DNA from: Chrysoperla carnea
Taxonomy: Eukaryota > Arthropoda > Insecta > Neuroptera > Chrysopidae
Direction: 5' to 3'
DNA length: 64,000 nucleotides
Assembly: GCF_905475395.1 (NCBI RefSeq)
Contig: NC_058337.1
Location: forward strand, 85,740,368 to 85,804,367
Part shown: positions 26,300 to 38,169 of the stretch, one piece after another
Position numbering within the stretch: position 1 is the stretch's first letter
Layout of the letters: every line of letters begins with the position of its first letter
Notes under the pieces: generated by a model
Told to the model about the DNA's origin: nothing
What the model saw: the letters and a program-made list of their open reading frames with translations, nothing else
The model's database searches: none
Program-made: the position numbers and the translations under genes

Positions 26300-27700
26300 T
26301 GCAAATATTTAGGCCTTATTTATGGGTAATACGCACAGCTTGATTTCATATAATAGTTCTGCACATGGATTGATCCTGAATATTACAACGGCTCATACAG
26401 GGGCCTTATATTTTGTAAGTGCGCATATTTGGGTCTTATATATTGGTATTGCGCACACTTTGATCCCATATAATTGTTCTGCGCATGGGATAATCTGGAA
26501 TATAACAACTGCGCACACATTGACCTTAAATTTTGTAAGTGTGCATATTTGGGTCTTATATATTGGAAGTACGTACAGATTAATCACAAATTATAGTTCG
26601 GCCCATGCATTTATCCTAAATCTTACAACTACGCATACGCTGAATTTATATTTTGTTACTGCGCGTATGTAGGCCTAATATATTGCTAGTGCACGCATGT
26701 GGATTACATGAAATATTACTGCGCATGGGTTGATTCTAAATATTACAACTGCGCAAACAGGGACCATATATTTTGTAAATGGGCATATTTGGTCCTTAAA
26801 TATTGAAAATGCGCATAAATTAATCTCAAATTATAGTTCTGCGCATGCATTTTACCTGAATCTTAGAACTGCGCATTAGCTTAGTTAATATTTTGCTACT
26901 GCGCATATGTAGGCCTTATATATTGCTAGTGCGCACATGTGGATTAGATGTAATAGTACTGCGCATGGGTTGATCCTGAATATTACAACTGCGTATACAG
27001 GGACTTTATATTTTGTTAGTGCGCATATTTGGGTATTATATCCGGGAAGTACGCACAGATTAATCAATAATTATAGTTGTGCGCATGCATTTATCCTGAA
27101 TCTTGCAACTGCGCATACGCTGAATTTATATTTTGTTACTGCGCACATGTAGGCCTTAAATATGGCTAGTACACGCATGTGGATTACATGAAATAGTACT
27201 GCGCATGGGTTGATTCTAAATATTACAACTGCGCAAACGGGAACCCTATATTTTGTAAATGGGCATATTTGGTCCTTAAATATTGAAAATGCGCATAAAT
27301 TAATCACAAATGATAGTTCTGCGCATGCATTTTACCTGAATCTTAGAACTGGCATTAGCTTAGTTAATATTTTGCTACTGCGCATATGTAGGCCTTATAT
27401 ATTGCTAGTGCGCACATGTGGATTAGATGTTATAGTACTGCGCATGGGTTGATCCTGAATATTACAACTGCGCATACAGGGACTTTATACTTTGTTAGTG
27501 CGCATATTTGGGTATTATATCCGGGAAGTGACCACAGATTAAACAATAATTATAGTTGTGCGAATGCATTTATCCTGAATCTTGCAACTGCGCATACGCT
27601 AAATTTATATTTTGTTACTGCGCACATGTAGGCCTTAAAAATTGCTAGTGCGCACACGAGGATTACATGTAATAGTACTGCGCATGGGTTTACCCTCAAT
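26300..27700 (+). repeat. Higher-order satellite: about 30-bp monomers in 240/480-bp units
   Basis: Monomers of roughly 30 bp each centre on the palindromic hexamer TGCGCA or a one-base variant. Eight different monomers form a block of about 240 bp, and two block types alternate to give a 480-bp unit. For example, GGATTACATGAAATA occurs at 26701 and 27181 (480 bp), and GGATTAGATG at 26941 and 27420 (479 bp, one base lost near 27350). Nearly three 480-bp units are present. Since 30 is a multiple of three, both strands show long frames (for instance 26322-26672 plus, 27071-27307 minus) with ten-residue periodic translations. I regard these as by-products. Confidence 0.88.
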
Positions 27701-28270
27701 TCAAGCAAGTCTCTGTCGAATGTCCAAAATTGCATCTTTCTATAATTTAGAAGTCCCTTAGAATCGGTATAGCTGAATCATTTATAGATAAATCAATTAT
27801 AGTGGAAGTGATGGAAAAATAATAACGCCACTAACCTTACCATGTTTTATTATCAAATCTAAACGTGTATACAAAATTTCAACTCAATCGGTTGAAGATA
27901 TCTGCTTTAAAATTGAGTAATAAGATTCCCCCCCCCCATTTAACAAAATATGGCGGAAGCAACGAGAAAATTCGATCAAGTCAACCATAAAAATTCAAAG
28001 TCAGCGTGCTTACAAAATTTCAACGTAATCGATTGAGGGTGTCAGCTTCAAAATTGGGTTGCAAGATTATTTATTGTTGAACATAACAATACCATTGTTT
28101 TTAAGAAAATAAAATTCGTTGTCATTGCAACAATTAGTAGTAAACACTACAAGACAAATAAGCAAAATGGTTTAAAACTTCTTGTGAAATTATATTTATA
28201 CTTTTTTTAAATTTAAGGACAAAAATAGTTGGATTTTGCATTAACGAAAAAAACAGGAGTGGTTATTTAC
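27701..28270. repeat. Decayed retroelement-like tail with an internal repeat
   Basis: TACAAAATTTCAACTCAATC-GGTTGAAG near 27871 is repeated as TACAAAATTTCAACGTAATC-GATTGAGG near 28011. Each is followed by ATCTGCTT- or GTCAGCTT-type words. The phrase is common in 3' portions of insect non-LTR retroelements. A C10 run lies near 27930. Nothing coding was seen. Confidence 0.45.
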
Positions 28271-28560
28271 TTTCTCGAGGGAAAATGATTGTTTTTTCGA
28301 AAAAATGTTTCAAACAAAAGTTGTTTATTTTTATGTAAGGAACATTTTTTACATTTAAACTTTTGTTCTATCTCTTACCGTTTTTTCGAAAATTGCAATT
28401 TAATTTTTTACTTTATTTGCTTTTCACGGGAAAACAATTACCTTTACAACAAAATTTTTCATACAGAATTGTTTAATTTTATGCAAGGAACATTTTTTGC
28501 ATTTAAACTTTTGTTCTATCTCTTACAGTTTTTGCTATAAAAGCAAATTAAAATTTTCCT
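28271..28560 (+). repeat. Two partial R1 family fragments in tandem
   Basis: AAGGAACATTTTTTACATTT with TCTATCTCTTACCG at 28337-28385, and AAGGAACATTTTTTGCATTT with TCTATCTCTTACAG at 28484-28528, are two copies about 148 bp apart of the front part of family R1. The open frame 28289-28540 spans them and carries the same duplication. It is not a credible gene. Confidence 0.6.
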
Positions 28561-28859
28561 AATTAATGTAACATAATAATTTTAATATGTTTTCTACATG
28601 GTACTTTGAATTTCATAGGGTCTTATTATTTTATTTAATTTTTATAATATTTTAAGTTGGAAATATTGAAATACACAATTAATTTTTGAATATTTATTTA
28701 ATATTTATTCAAATTTAATCAATATTTAATTAGAATTATATAAATAACAAATTTTTAAGCGTATTTAAGTTTTCCCATACAAATTGTATAGGAAAAAAAA
28801 CTAGCCTTCTGATTGGTTCATATTTTACCATGTATTTTTAAATGGGGAAAAAATGCACC

Positions 28860-29195
28860 TTCAATTAGCGAAATTTCCCATTTCCCGTTAAAAATTTTGA
28901 TATTTGGTATTTTTTCTGGGGTATGATTTTTCTCTAATTTATTTTAATGAAAACCGCATCTTTCTACCATTTCTCAGTTTTGCTGTGAATTTATATCAGT
29001 CAGCAACAAAATTTCGGGGCGTGGCCGTTTTTTGACGCGTTATTGCTCGGAAACGATGAGAGCCGTGAACGTGACCTTTGATTTACGGCGTCCCAGGGTC
29101 AATATCTACTTAAGTTGAAAGTTTCAACATTATAGCTCAAATAGTTTCTGAGATATAAGGGTGTGAAAAAGGGCTATTTGACGTCCTGTATATAT
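28860..29195 (+). repeat. Dispersed repeat 3' part
   Basis: Words such as GGGCGTGGCCGTTTTTTGAC, GCTCGGAAACGATGAGAGCC and AGATATAAGGGTGTGAAAAA, ending GACGTCCTGTATATATA, belong to a class of interspersed repeats I associate with insect genomes. A single copy is in this window, so boundaries are approximate. Confidence 0.4.
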
Positions 29196-29223
29196 AGTCA
29201 CAACAAAAACATTCACATTTCAC

Positions 29224-29419
29224 ATATACATCATCATATATACATCATCATACATCATCATACATTACCCTTTCAATTTTCCATTTTACTTATCTACGCT
29301 AACGCACTGTTGTGCTATATGATACATCATCATATATACATCATCATACATCATCATACATTACCCTTTCAATTTTCCATTTTACTTATCTACGCTAACG
29401 CACTGTTGTGCTATATGAT
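29224..29419 (+). repeat. 96-bp tandem duplication with TACATCATCA microsatellite
   Basis: Two direct copies run from ATACATCATCATATATACAT to CTGTTGTGCTATATGAT with a period of 96 bp (TTACCCTTTC at 29265 and 29361). The copies look identical. Each begins with a TACATCATCA-rich run, so slippage is the likely origin. The open frame at 29163-29441 translates the duplication. Confidence 0.85.
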
Positions 29420-32400
29420 TTCTGTCTCTCTGATAGAATGAATAAGAACTAGTTCTTATATATTCTTTAGGCATATTTTAACAAGAAGATTTAATCAGGT
29501 AGTAATTTAGCTGTTGCAGTTAGAATAAACACCGATTAAAATATAGTTATATAAATGTTGGTTTTAGGTTTAATTTAAGGTTGAAAATTCGATTAACAAA
29601 TCTAATTTTCCAAAATAATAAATTATATATTTTTCATTCTTCTTATCAAATATTTGAAAATTGAGTGACAAGATTACGCTTAAAACTAGATTGGATTTAC
29701 ATCAAAAGTAGTGCCTGCATCATGTACAAACGATATCCGTGAAGTTTAGTTCAACTATCATGGAACTATCAAAAAGTTCGTTAAGTAGTTTATTAAGAAG
29801 ATTTCTCATCAAAACTATCGTATTTTCCACTAGAAAGGAGTCGAACACGATTGAAGGGTGGCATGTACTTTTACAAACTAAAATTTTTATGTTCCAGATG
29901 AATATCCTCTACTACTCATCAACAGTTTTCACTCTCTGAATTTCTTCGAAGGTTGGTGAAATAAACTGTTTTATATGAATGTATTATTTTCGATATAAAT
30001 CCAAACTTTTATGAAAAAGTGATCAAAATTAACATTAAAATAGCAGAGAAAGTTGTTGAAAGTGAAGCTCAATCACTCATTATTTTATTTTTGATGCTTC
30101 CAGATGGTAGATTAAGAATAAAAGCGTTACGAAGTTAGAATTTTTGTTAGTGTTCGACATCATGAAAGTAACAAAAATATGAAAAATACAGTTAAAAAAA
30201 AAAAAAAAAAAAAAAAAACATTAAGGTAACCTCATCTATCCGCATAAGAATTTCTAATGGATTTTTGAACAAAAAACTTATTTTAACATGAAGATAGAAA
30301 AGATAAGAAACTTTCAAGACCCATGTTTCTTTATAGTTGGTCACCGGACTGAATGACAGCTGATAATAATCTGGATGGAAGTATCGATGCATTAATACAC
30401 TAATAATAAGAGAGGACTGAGAAATCTCAAAAGCTGCAGAGCATACGACATCAACATACATCGATGCCTCTGTAATCCTAACGGGAGATGTCGTAGGTAC
30501 TCACTAAGAGATACTTGGGAACCAAGAGTCGTTTTGACTGAGAAGTGGTTACAGTATACTCCAGGTAGAAATTCGAGCAATAATAGAGGCAGCCAAGCTC
30601 ATAAGAAACAGTGGCGAACCTTTAAGGCATGTCACAATGTATTCAGAGTGCAATTAAATAAATTGCTTTAATGTTGATAAGAACGAAGAGAGGGAGTTGT
30701 CGAAAAGTGCTGTCCTAGATACGCGACGGAAAATTCTGCTTACGTTGTAGCCTTAGAGATGTAACAGGAAACATAGAAGCAAACTGAAATGCGAGTCTTG
30801 GAGCTAAAGTTAATTGCATCGAGATTTTAGAGTCACCATTGTCATACTATCGATGAAATAACAAAGAGATATGGCAGGATCCAGATGATTGTGTCATTGT
30901 TTAAAACTAATTAATGAACCAGAAGAAGCACCTGTTTAATTAAAAGTCACAACTTCTGTGGGGAATAAGACAGGAAGGTAGAAATAATATAACATCTGCT
31001 GTATCGATGTCTCATACATTAGGGACAGGTTAATATAAATGATCTAAGGACTGGAAGTGCTTCGAAGCGAAATGTTAAAAGGGACCTCAAGTTTCCGAGT
31101 GAGTGCCAGCACTGGTGAACATTCCCTCAAACCTAACAGAAACGCAAAAGATATAACGTTGTTTCATTTTTATAATAAAGGAATTTCACAAATTCTTCCG
31201 TTCATTTGTAACATGAAATATTATTTATTTGTGTTACAATTCTATTTACATAAAATTAAATAAATTAATGAAAATTAGGGTAACTACGTTTTTCAAATGG
31301 AAATAAAATAAAGTACGAATAACTTAATGAATGAATGATTGACAGATGATGAAAAACCTGTAATTAAGATTGTATATCCATATAACATTTTCTTTAAATA
31401 AATATTAATTCATAAATTGCTGTTTAGATGATTAAAAGAAAAGAAAATGTCTAAATAAACATTAAATAATATTATGAAGTAACAAAAAAGACCATTCGTC
31501 TTTTTATTTTAAGAAATAAATAATTATTATTCAAGATATTTATTCCAGATAAAATGTTATTTGTTGATTAAGTTATAAAAGTATTTTTTAAAAGAGTAGG
31601 TATATAAATAATTTTTTTTGTTTTGAATTTTACCTAATTTAACATTTATATAATTGACTATAAGATTTAATATACGTTAATAACTTCACGGAATAAAATT
31701 ATAGACACTCGGGAGTAATAATTATCCCTAGCTTTTTTGTCGTTAACTAAAATTTTGTCTACGTCTTTGCACTTCGAGAGTTTAGTTTAAAATAGGATGC
31801 ACTTTATGTTAAAATCCTGCTGGATTTAACATTTTCTTAAACTAGCCAGATTAATGGCTTTAAAAATAACAAAGATAAATTGGTACGTATATAGAACTAA
31901 CCGTTCTCGAAAAATAAATTTAGAAACGAGTTTTTATCTTTGAAGTTCTTCTTTAATAAAATAATTATAAAACCCGACTGCGTTAAATAAAATCTGAAAA
32001 GAAAGAAGCAAATCCAGTAGTTTACACAGCAACTTTAGTTCAATAGGACTAATAATCATTTAATGAACATATGAACATATGAACAGGAACGTTATTACCA
32101 GTAAACAACTTCTAACTTTGGCACACAGGTGGGACAAAACTTAAACTATCACTTCCCAATAGCAAAAAAAACAAGAGAGAAACTGCATTATTTTGGATTA
32201 TTTCAGTTAATTTATTTTATCTATAATGATGGAAAATATAAAATCATGCTCACATTTTCTGATCAAAGTTTTTTTATTCCACCGTAAAAACACTAAAACT
32301 AAACTCATTTTTATAATATTGCGCGACACTGAAAAAGTAGCTTTGGTTGTCAAATAACAGGTAGAAATATACCTCTTGGGAACGTTTTTTTAGAGTTGAG

Positions 32401-34050
32401 CGCAAAAAAAAAAAAAAAACTTTCACTGGAAGAATAATAGAATACATGGAATTTATCTAGAAAAAGAACTCCTTAATATCGAATTTAAAAATCTCTAAAC
32501 TGATGGTTCATCTAGCTAGCCTGGTTAGGACATGGGATAAAATTTCAAAGTTTACTTTCTATAATAAAGAGTTTAATTCATAATATTATTTAATAGATAT
32601 AATAAAATATATATAGAAAATCATTTATGGTGGAATATGGTACATAAATTATACACCAACTATCCATTTCCTTTCTTGAATTATTCTACCTTCATATATC
32701 GGTTTATGCAATTACACGGACCAGTGGCTTTTTACCAGAGACGAAGAAATATGCTCAATTTTATACTTACAATACCAACAAGATATTATATTTATGTTAT
32801 TGTGTAGTAATAGGTGGGAGTCGAGTTATATCGTAGGTACAAGCTGTCCTCTTCAACAGACTTAAGAAACATTAATTCTAAAGAATTTTGTAGAAAATAA
32901 CATTTCAAACACGAAACTGTTAATACATTAACTAATAGAAAGTTAAGAAGTTTTTGTACCCACCCTGAAATATAGAATCAGAAGGAACATTATTGTGAAA
33001 ACATTCATGTGCACATGTGCGACTAGCTCATGCGTAACTAATGATATTTGACACCTAAGAAACATATTCCATAAGGTTTTAGCAAAATGCGAGCGGTTTC
33101 TTTCATTTTCGAGGCACATGTTTAAAATAATGCAGGTATATCTGACGTAATAGATATTGAAATAAATATCTTTATTGTATTTTTAAGGCCTATTCAAAAA
33201 ACCAACACAATCAAGTGAGTTTAAAATTTTACTAGTCAGTTTTTACAAAATTGCTGAATAAAATCTGGGTTCGAGCTTTGACTTCTCTTTGTCTCGAAAA
33301 CTATTAATGTATGAGCCAAAATTTTTGTACGATTTAAATATGTCAAAAAATTAGAATTGACTTGTAAGTATGAATATATAAATAACCCAAAAATATCAAA
33401 GTAGCCAAACAGCGTTGATGATTTTTTCTAGCGACCCAGTCAGGTTACTTTTAAATATATAATAAAATAAAAATTTCATCAAAATTTCAGGCTTTTCCAG
33501 AGATCTTTTAACCATAACAAAAGAACAACTACAATCATAACAAAAAAATCTACCAAATTTTCCAATCATTCTCAAGTCATACATAGAGCAATTGATTTTT
33601 ATTTATAGGTATACAAATATATTAGATATGCCAATCTGTATATATAGAAAAATATATAATCGTTATTTAATACACTGATATGTTGAAAAATGTATGTGCA
33701 AATATTGACTGTGAGTCTATATTAAAACATTTCTAGTATGATAAAGGTTCTAAATTTGATTTTTTAACATTATAATATGATACCATATTTTAAAATGTAA
33801 CAAGTGAAAACGATTGATGAGTTAACTGTTGAAATACCATGTATAGACAGTATTGATTACGCAATCGTTTGTTTTTTTACATCATGTTAGTAAAGAAAGA
33901 TAGCCACTCTTACACACAAATTAATAACAGTATTTGTCATCTCACTTACTCAATTGATATAGTATATACATATATGCTATAACAAACTAACACATACATA
34001 ATATATGTAACGTACTTTAAAATATAAGCAATATACCTGTATACATACTC
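29420..34050. other. No gene recognised
   Basis: A run of 25 A residues lies at 30194-30218. The stretch 30400-31130 is richer in GC than its surroundings and contains an isolated CAGTGGCGAACC word near 30610 that resembles a hAT end, but no frame in it is convincing. It may be an old mobile-element relic. The rest is featureless. Confidence 0.45.
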
Positions 34051-34054
34051 CACA

Positions 34055-34430
34055 ATGATTCTAACTTAATTTGCGCCCTCAAGGGTAAACAGTGATGTTT
34101 ACGAAAATATGTTTCAAATTTTATGTTTTCAAAAACTTTTTATTTTTTATAAGGAACATTTTTAACATTTAAACATTTGTTCTATCTCTAACGGATTGCA
34201 AATTGGGTCCCACGGACCTAAGATCAAATTGATCTATTTTGCTCATTTACGAAATCGACTTCACTGTTTACGTTTTAAGCCTTTTTTCGTTTTTGAACTG
34301 TGGTGATCACAGGCGAACAGAACGGAAATGGACTTTTACACCCATACCAAAATTTTGTTCGGAAAATCAAAATTTTTTAGAAACTTGGGACTAAACTTAG
34401 TATACTTTGATATATTTCATATAAACATGG
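34055..34430 (+). repeat. Dispersed repeat family R1, copy
   Basis: Ordered words: TAATTTGCGCCCTCAAGGGT, AAACAGTGATGTTTACGAAA, ATAAGGAACATTTTTAACAT, TCTATCTCTAACGGATTGCA, CAAATTGATCTATTTTGCTC, then GGAAATGGACTTTTACACCC, ACCAAAATTTTGTTCGG and a final GGGACTAAACTTAGTATACT. Non-coding. Confidence 0.7.
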
Positions 34431-34950
34431 TATTTCAATGGGTATATAGCTTCAATTGATAACTTTATTGCATAAGATCACATTCAAAATTTTAGTATCC
34501 AAGGTCTATAGTTTTACTTCCTGTTCAAATTGTATAATTTCTTATCCAACGTCTCTGTTCCAACGTTTAAGACCTTTTTTTCAATATTTTCAAAATCAAC
34601 AAGACCAAAAAAAAACAAATTTAAATGTTTGAAGCTTTATTTGTATTACAATCAAATGATTAGTGGGAAACAACCAGAAGAGTAGCCAAGAAAAGATACT
34701 ATTGAAAGATACTTTCAGCCAGTTAACGTGCTCGATATAACGACAGTTTGTAGCGTTTTCGTAAAATAAATGGATACAATGGGATATTACTCGAATCCAC
34801 TCAAATTACTCAGAAAAACTGTGTACATTTCGACTTCGATTTGGCTTTTCAACGGAAACTCACATAGACTGGACAGCAGTCAGTTGGACTGAGCGTGGTT
34901 AAAATGTTGTTTACTAATTTAAAATCATTTTGAACAAGTTACAAGTTTCT

Positions 34951-35301
34951 AAGTGCAAAGATTTGATGATCAGGACCACGATGTCATGCATTATGTTTCA
35001 ATATTTCCTCGACCACTAGAGGAACTATGGTTTCCAGCGAGCGTCTGATTTAATTATACCACCGGCATGAAAACCCACTTGGAGGCATTAAATAAAGATC
35101 TGTAGGAAAAACGAGAGTATGAAAATTTATCAATGCTTTTTGTCAATGGAAAATTGTAGACTTATAGGGGTTGGTGAAGAATGGGTTAAGAAACCCAATG
35201 AAGATATACACATAAAATTTGATTATTTGGTTTTCTGCGATGGATCCACAAAGGTCAAATTTTTACCAACCAAATTATTCAAGAAAGACACAAAAAACTG
35301 A
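34951..35301 (+). pseudogene. Unidentified protein-coding relic (two stops, one frameshift)
   Basis: I do not recognise the parent gene. One plus-strand frame reads DDQDHDVMHYVSIFPRPLEE, LWFPASV, stop (TGA 35046-35048), FNYTTGMKTHLEALNKDL, stop (TAG 35103-35105), EKREYENLSMLFVNGKL. The sense then continues in another frame as CRLIGVGEEWVKKPNEDIHI, KFDYLVFCDGSTKVKFLPTK and LFKKDTKN before a TGA at 35299-35301. Composition is that of an ordinary soluble protein, unlike the Phe/Ile/Asn-rich noise of neighbouring frames. Stops plus a frame change suggest a processed or duplicated pseudogene. No introns are needed to read through it, which favours retroposition, but no poly(A) tract or target duplication was identified. 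Confidence 0.4.
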
Positions 35302-36035
35302 TAATCACAATTTTTAACATAACTTGTAATGTCTCTCTTTTTAAACTGATGTAAATTTATCTCGTGTATAAGATGTATTTTAACGAGCATATTATAAAAC
35401 CAAAATTTATCATACATTAAAATAACGTGAAATTCATTGAAGCATACAATATGTCTTTAAATATGAGCATTAATTGAATTATAAGCGAGTACACATAGTA
35501 GTTATTAAGTAATTAATATCCTTTTATAACAAAACGTAGAAGAACTAAGTAAGCGATGGGGCTTGAGGATGGGGTGTTTATGATGGCTTATGTTACATTA
35601 CATGGTATCTATGTAATATATTTTATGATTACGTTTATATTATATTCTATGCATTTATTTATACAGAGATTTATTACTAGTAAAATGGTTCACTGCATAT
35701 TATAAATATCTAGTTAATTCATTATGTAAAGGATGATTATCGAATGTCGCAAGTGGTTTTACGTACATATAGTCAAATTCTCATATTACAAACATGTGAA
35801 TGTATTTATTTTCTAGATAATTTTTTTCTTTTCTAGTCAAACAGCTGACTATCATAACCAACTGGTTTTTTAAACGTTAAAATTTAAGAAGGTCGTCTTT
35901 AAGGAAAATAAATCGAAAATAAAAATCACCAATTTTCAAGTTCCGTACCACCGCGATTGAACATTAGTTGAAACTATCTGCAAATATTCAACTTTCTATC
36001 ATTTATAGTTTTAAGGAAAATTTGCACCAAAATTT
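35302..36035. other. No gene recognised
   Basis: AT-rich DNA between the pseudogene and a repeat copy. Nothing supported. Confidence 0.5.
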
Positions 36036-36440
36036 TGCCCTAATTTGGTCCTTCAAGAATGATATATACGAACCAATAACAAAAGTTGTATTTTTTAATA
36101 AGGAACATTTTTATGTTTAAACTTTTGTTATATGTCTAACGATTTACAAGATGGGACCAATGAATCCAAGACTCAATTGACCTATGTTGCTCATTTACGA
36201 ACTCCAACTTCAGATTGTACGTCCTGAACACGCCATAAAAAGTTCAGCATGATATCTCTTTTCGTTTGTGAATTGCCAAACGGAAATGTTGATATAAATC
36301 AACTACTTAGTTGATTTATATGAACACTTTTACCAAAATTTTGTTTATACCATCAATATTTCTAAGCGTTACAAAATTGGGACTAAAATTAATATAATCA
36401 AAATCGGCTTAATTTGGAATAGGCTTTTAGAAAAAGGTAA
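36036..36440 (+). repeat. Dispersed repeat family R1, copy
   Basis: CCTAATTTGGTCCTTCAAGA, AATAAGGAACATTTTTATGT, TCTAACGATTTACAAGATGG, CTCAATTGACCTATGTTGCT, ACGTCCTGAACACGCCATAA and GGGACTAAAATTAATATAAT follow the family order. A private 31-bp palindrome (GATATAAATCAACTA and its inverse, near 36290-36320) interrupts the copy where others have the GGAAATGGAC word. Confidence 0.65.
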
Positions 36441-37380
36441 TTTAATGTAGAGTGTTATTAGATATATTTTAAATTTTGCAAATTTCACTTGTTAGCTAAT
36501 GATATTGTTAACGCCAACTGCAAAGTTATTTTTCAAATAAAATTAATGATCGATTGAAGTCGGTACTTAACAAGTTTTTTGCAAAAATTTTTTATTTTGT
36601 CCTTTTAAGTGAGTTTAGATTTACCTTCGTAAATAAACAAAGATCCTAAAACGTATTAGTTCATATCTTAAAAACTACTGAACCGATTATATGAAACAGT
36701 TATAGGACCATCTTTTCAAACACATGTAAACATCCTGGCATCAAAAAAATAATTTTTCAAAATGGATCTACAATGGGCGGAAAGATCTTGTAATTACATT
36801 ATTAATAATATTGCATTATCAAAAACCGAACGTTTTTTACAAATTTGACTTAGTTATTAAAATATTTATATCAATAAGCGACAGTCGAAAATAATTTTAT
36901 ACGACAAAAATTACACAAAAAGCCAGCCATGCTTCTTTTACAGTACTGCTTGAAATGCCAATATTGCAAATAAAGAAAGTCTCAAGTATCCGTTATCAGA
37001 AATATATTTTATTATTATTATTCAGAATAGCAGAGCTTTTCAATATCAAAATATGGCGTACCCTTATTGTATATACAGTAGTTGTATAGTACTATGTTTG
37101 AAATTAAATAACAATGTGTAGGAAACTTTTGCGAAAAACGATTGTGTCAAATGATTTTGTAAACTTTCTAGCTGATGTAAGCAAATTATTTTATCATAAG
37201 TGTCTACTGTAATACTAAATACAATATGCGTTTAGTGGTAGTTCATGGAATTTAATAATAATACACAAAATGACTCAATTTACTTTTGTAATTTTTCGAA
37301 TTTTCTAGCACACGTAATGTTTCTATTTCATGTTATACAAAAATATTGTGCTCTTAGTATACAGAATGTAGCATCATTAA
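36441..37380. other. No gene recognised
   Basis: AT-rich sequence. Words like AAAACTACTGAACCGATTAT near 36673 hint at an old repeat tail, but no boundary could be drawn. Confidence 0.45.
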
Positions 37381-37382
37381 CA

Positions 37383-37640
37383 CTACAATAAAATATACAG
37401 GATGCGTCATTTTACTCTATAATGGGTAAAAGCTTATTTTTTAGATAACCAATAAAAAAATTACTTAAACAAAAGTTGCAGATTTTGATGGCAAACATCA
37501 TGTCTGACATTAGATTGGGCCTAGTTCTTCGGGTATCTATAACACTTTAAATTAGAAAGTTGATTCTCATAAAAAAATTACCATTTTTCATCTAAACCAT
37601 TTTTTCGAAAATCGTCAGCTTTCGGAGGAAATGCGACTTA
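37383..37640 (-). repeat. Dispersed repeat family R3, copy on the minus strand
   Basis: Reverse complement of the order seen at 57460-57735: CCGAAAGCTGACGATTTTCG, TTATGAGAATCAACTTTCTA, CCCGAAGAACTAGGCCCAAT, CATGATGTTTGCCATCAAAA and an end close to CATCCTGTATATTTTA. Confidence 0.6.
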
Positions 37641-37974
37641 AAAATATGTAATTATTGTGTTGAAAAGAGTATCTCACACATATTGCACCCTGTATATTTC
37701 ATTTATTGTCAGATTCCTATTCACGATTCCAAGAAACTATAGGTTGCACTGACTTGGCGGTTGAAAAGAGGATTCCACACATATTACCAAAGCCGAAAGG
37801 TTGGAGATTGGCGAAAATCACTCCTATGTTCTAGAACGCAATCGCCTTTCGAATTTGTAGAAACTTTTAAAACACGGCCAATAGCTTTGAGTTAGTTGAA
37901 TAAATGAAAAAGGGTTAGTTTTTGACAAGTATCAAATCAGAAAAGTTTTAGATTTGTTTATTTGCGTTTAGGTA

Positions 37975-38029
37975 ATGCTTATAAAATAGGGTAGCGGGTT
38001 TGATTCCCGCCGTCACAACAAAACTTAAT
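37975..38029 (+). mobile_element. tRNA-derived SINE fragment (B-box half)
   Basis: GGTAGCGGGTTTGATTCCCG contains a near-consensus RNA polymerase III B box (GGTTTGATTCC). The continuation CCGTCACAACAAAAC matches the SINE at 40170-40292 read on the minus strand (GGTAGCGGATTCGATTCTCG, CGTCACAATAAAA). The A-box half is missing. It abuts a perfect palindrome. Confidence 0.6.
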
Positions 38030-38169
38030 TTTTGTTAAAATATATCCCCTTAAGGACCCACAATAAAAATATTTAGCTAGATTATAAATTATTAATTAGC
38101 TAATTAATAATTTATAATCTAGCTAAATATTTTTATTGTGGGTCCTTAAGGGGATATATTTTAACAAAA
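38030..38169. repeat. 140-bp perfect palindrome with no spacer
   Basis: The sequence 38030-38099 is the exact inverse complement of 38100-38169, centred on ATTAG|CTAAT. The outer words are TTTTGTTAAAATATATCCCC and GGGGATATATTTTAACAAAA. It directly follows the tRNA-like fragment. No spacer and no mismatch were found on reading through both arms. It could be a small foldback insertion, a SINE head-to-head inversion, or a replication-born inverted duplication. Confidence 0.85.

Noticed and set aside
26300..27700. Possible CRISPR-like array or repeat-protein gene in the TGCGCA repeats
   Set aside because: The monomers are contiguous with no unique spacers, and higher-order periodicity plus single-base indels mark it as satellite DNA of a eukaryote.
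30594..30625. Isolated hAT-like end CAGTGGCGAACC
   Set aside because: No inverted partner or target duplication was found. A 12-bp resemblance in 64 kb is too weak.
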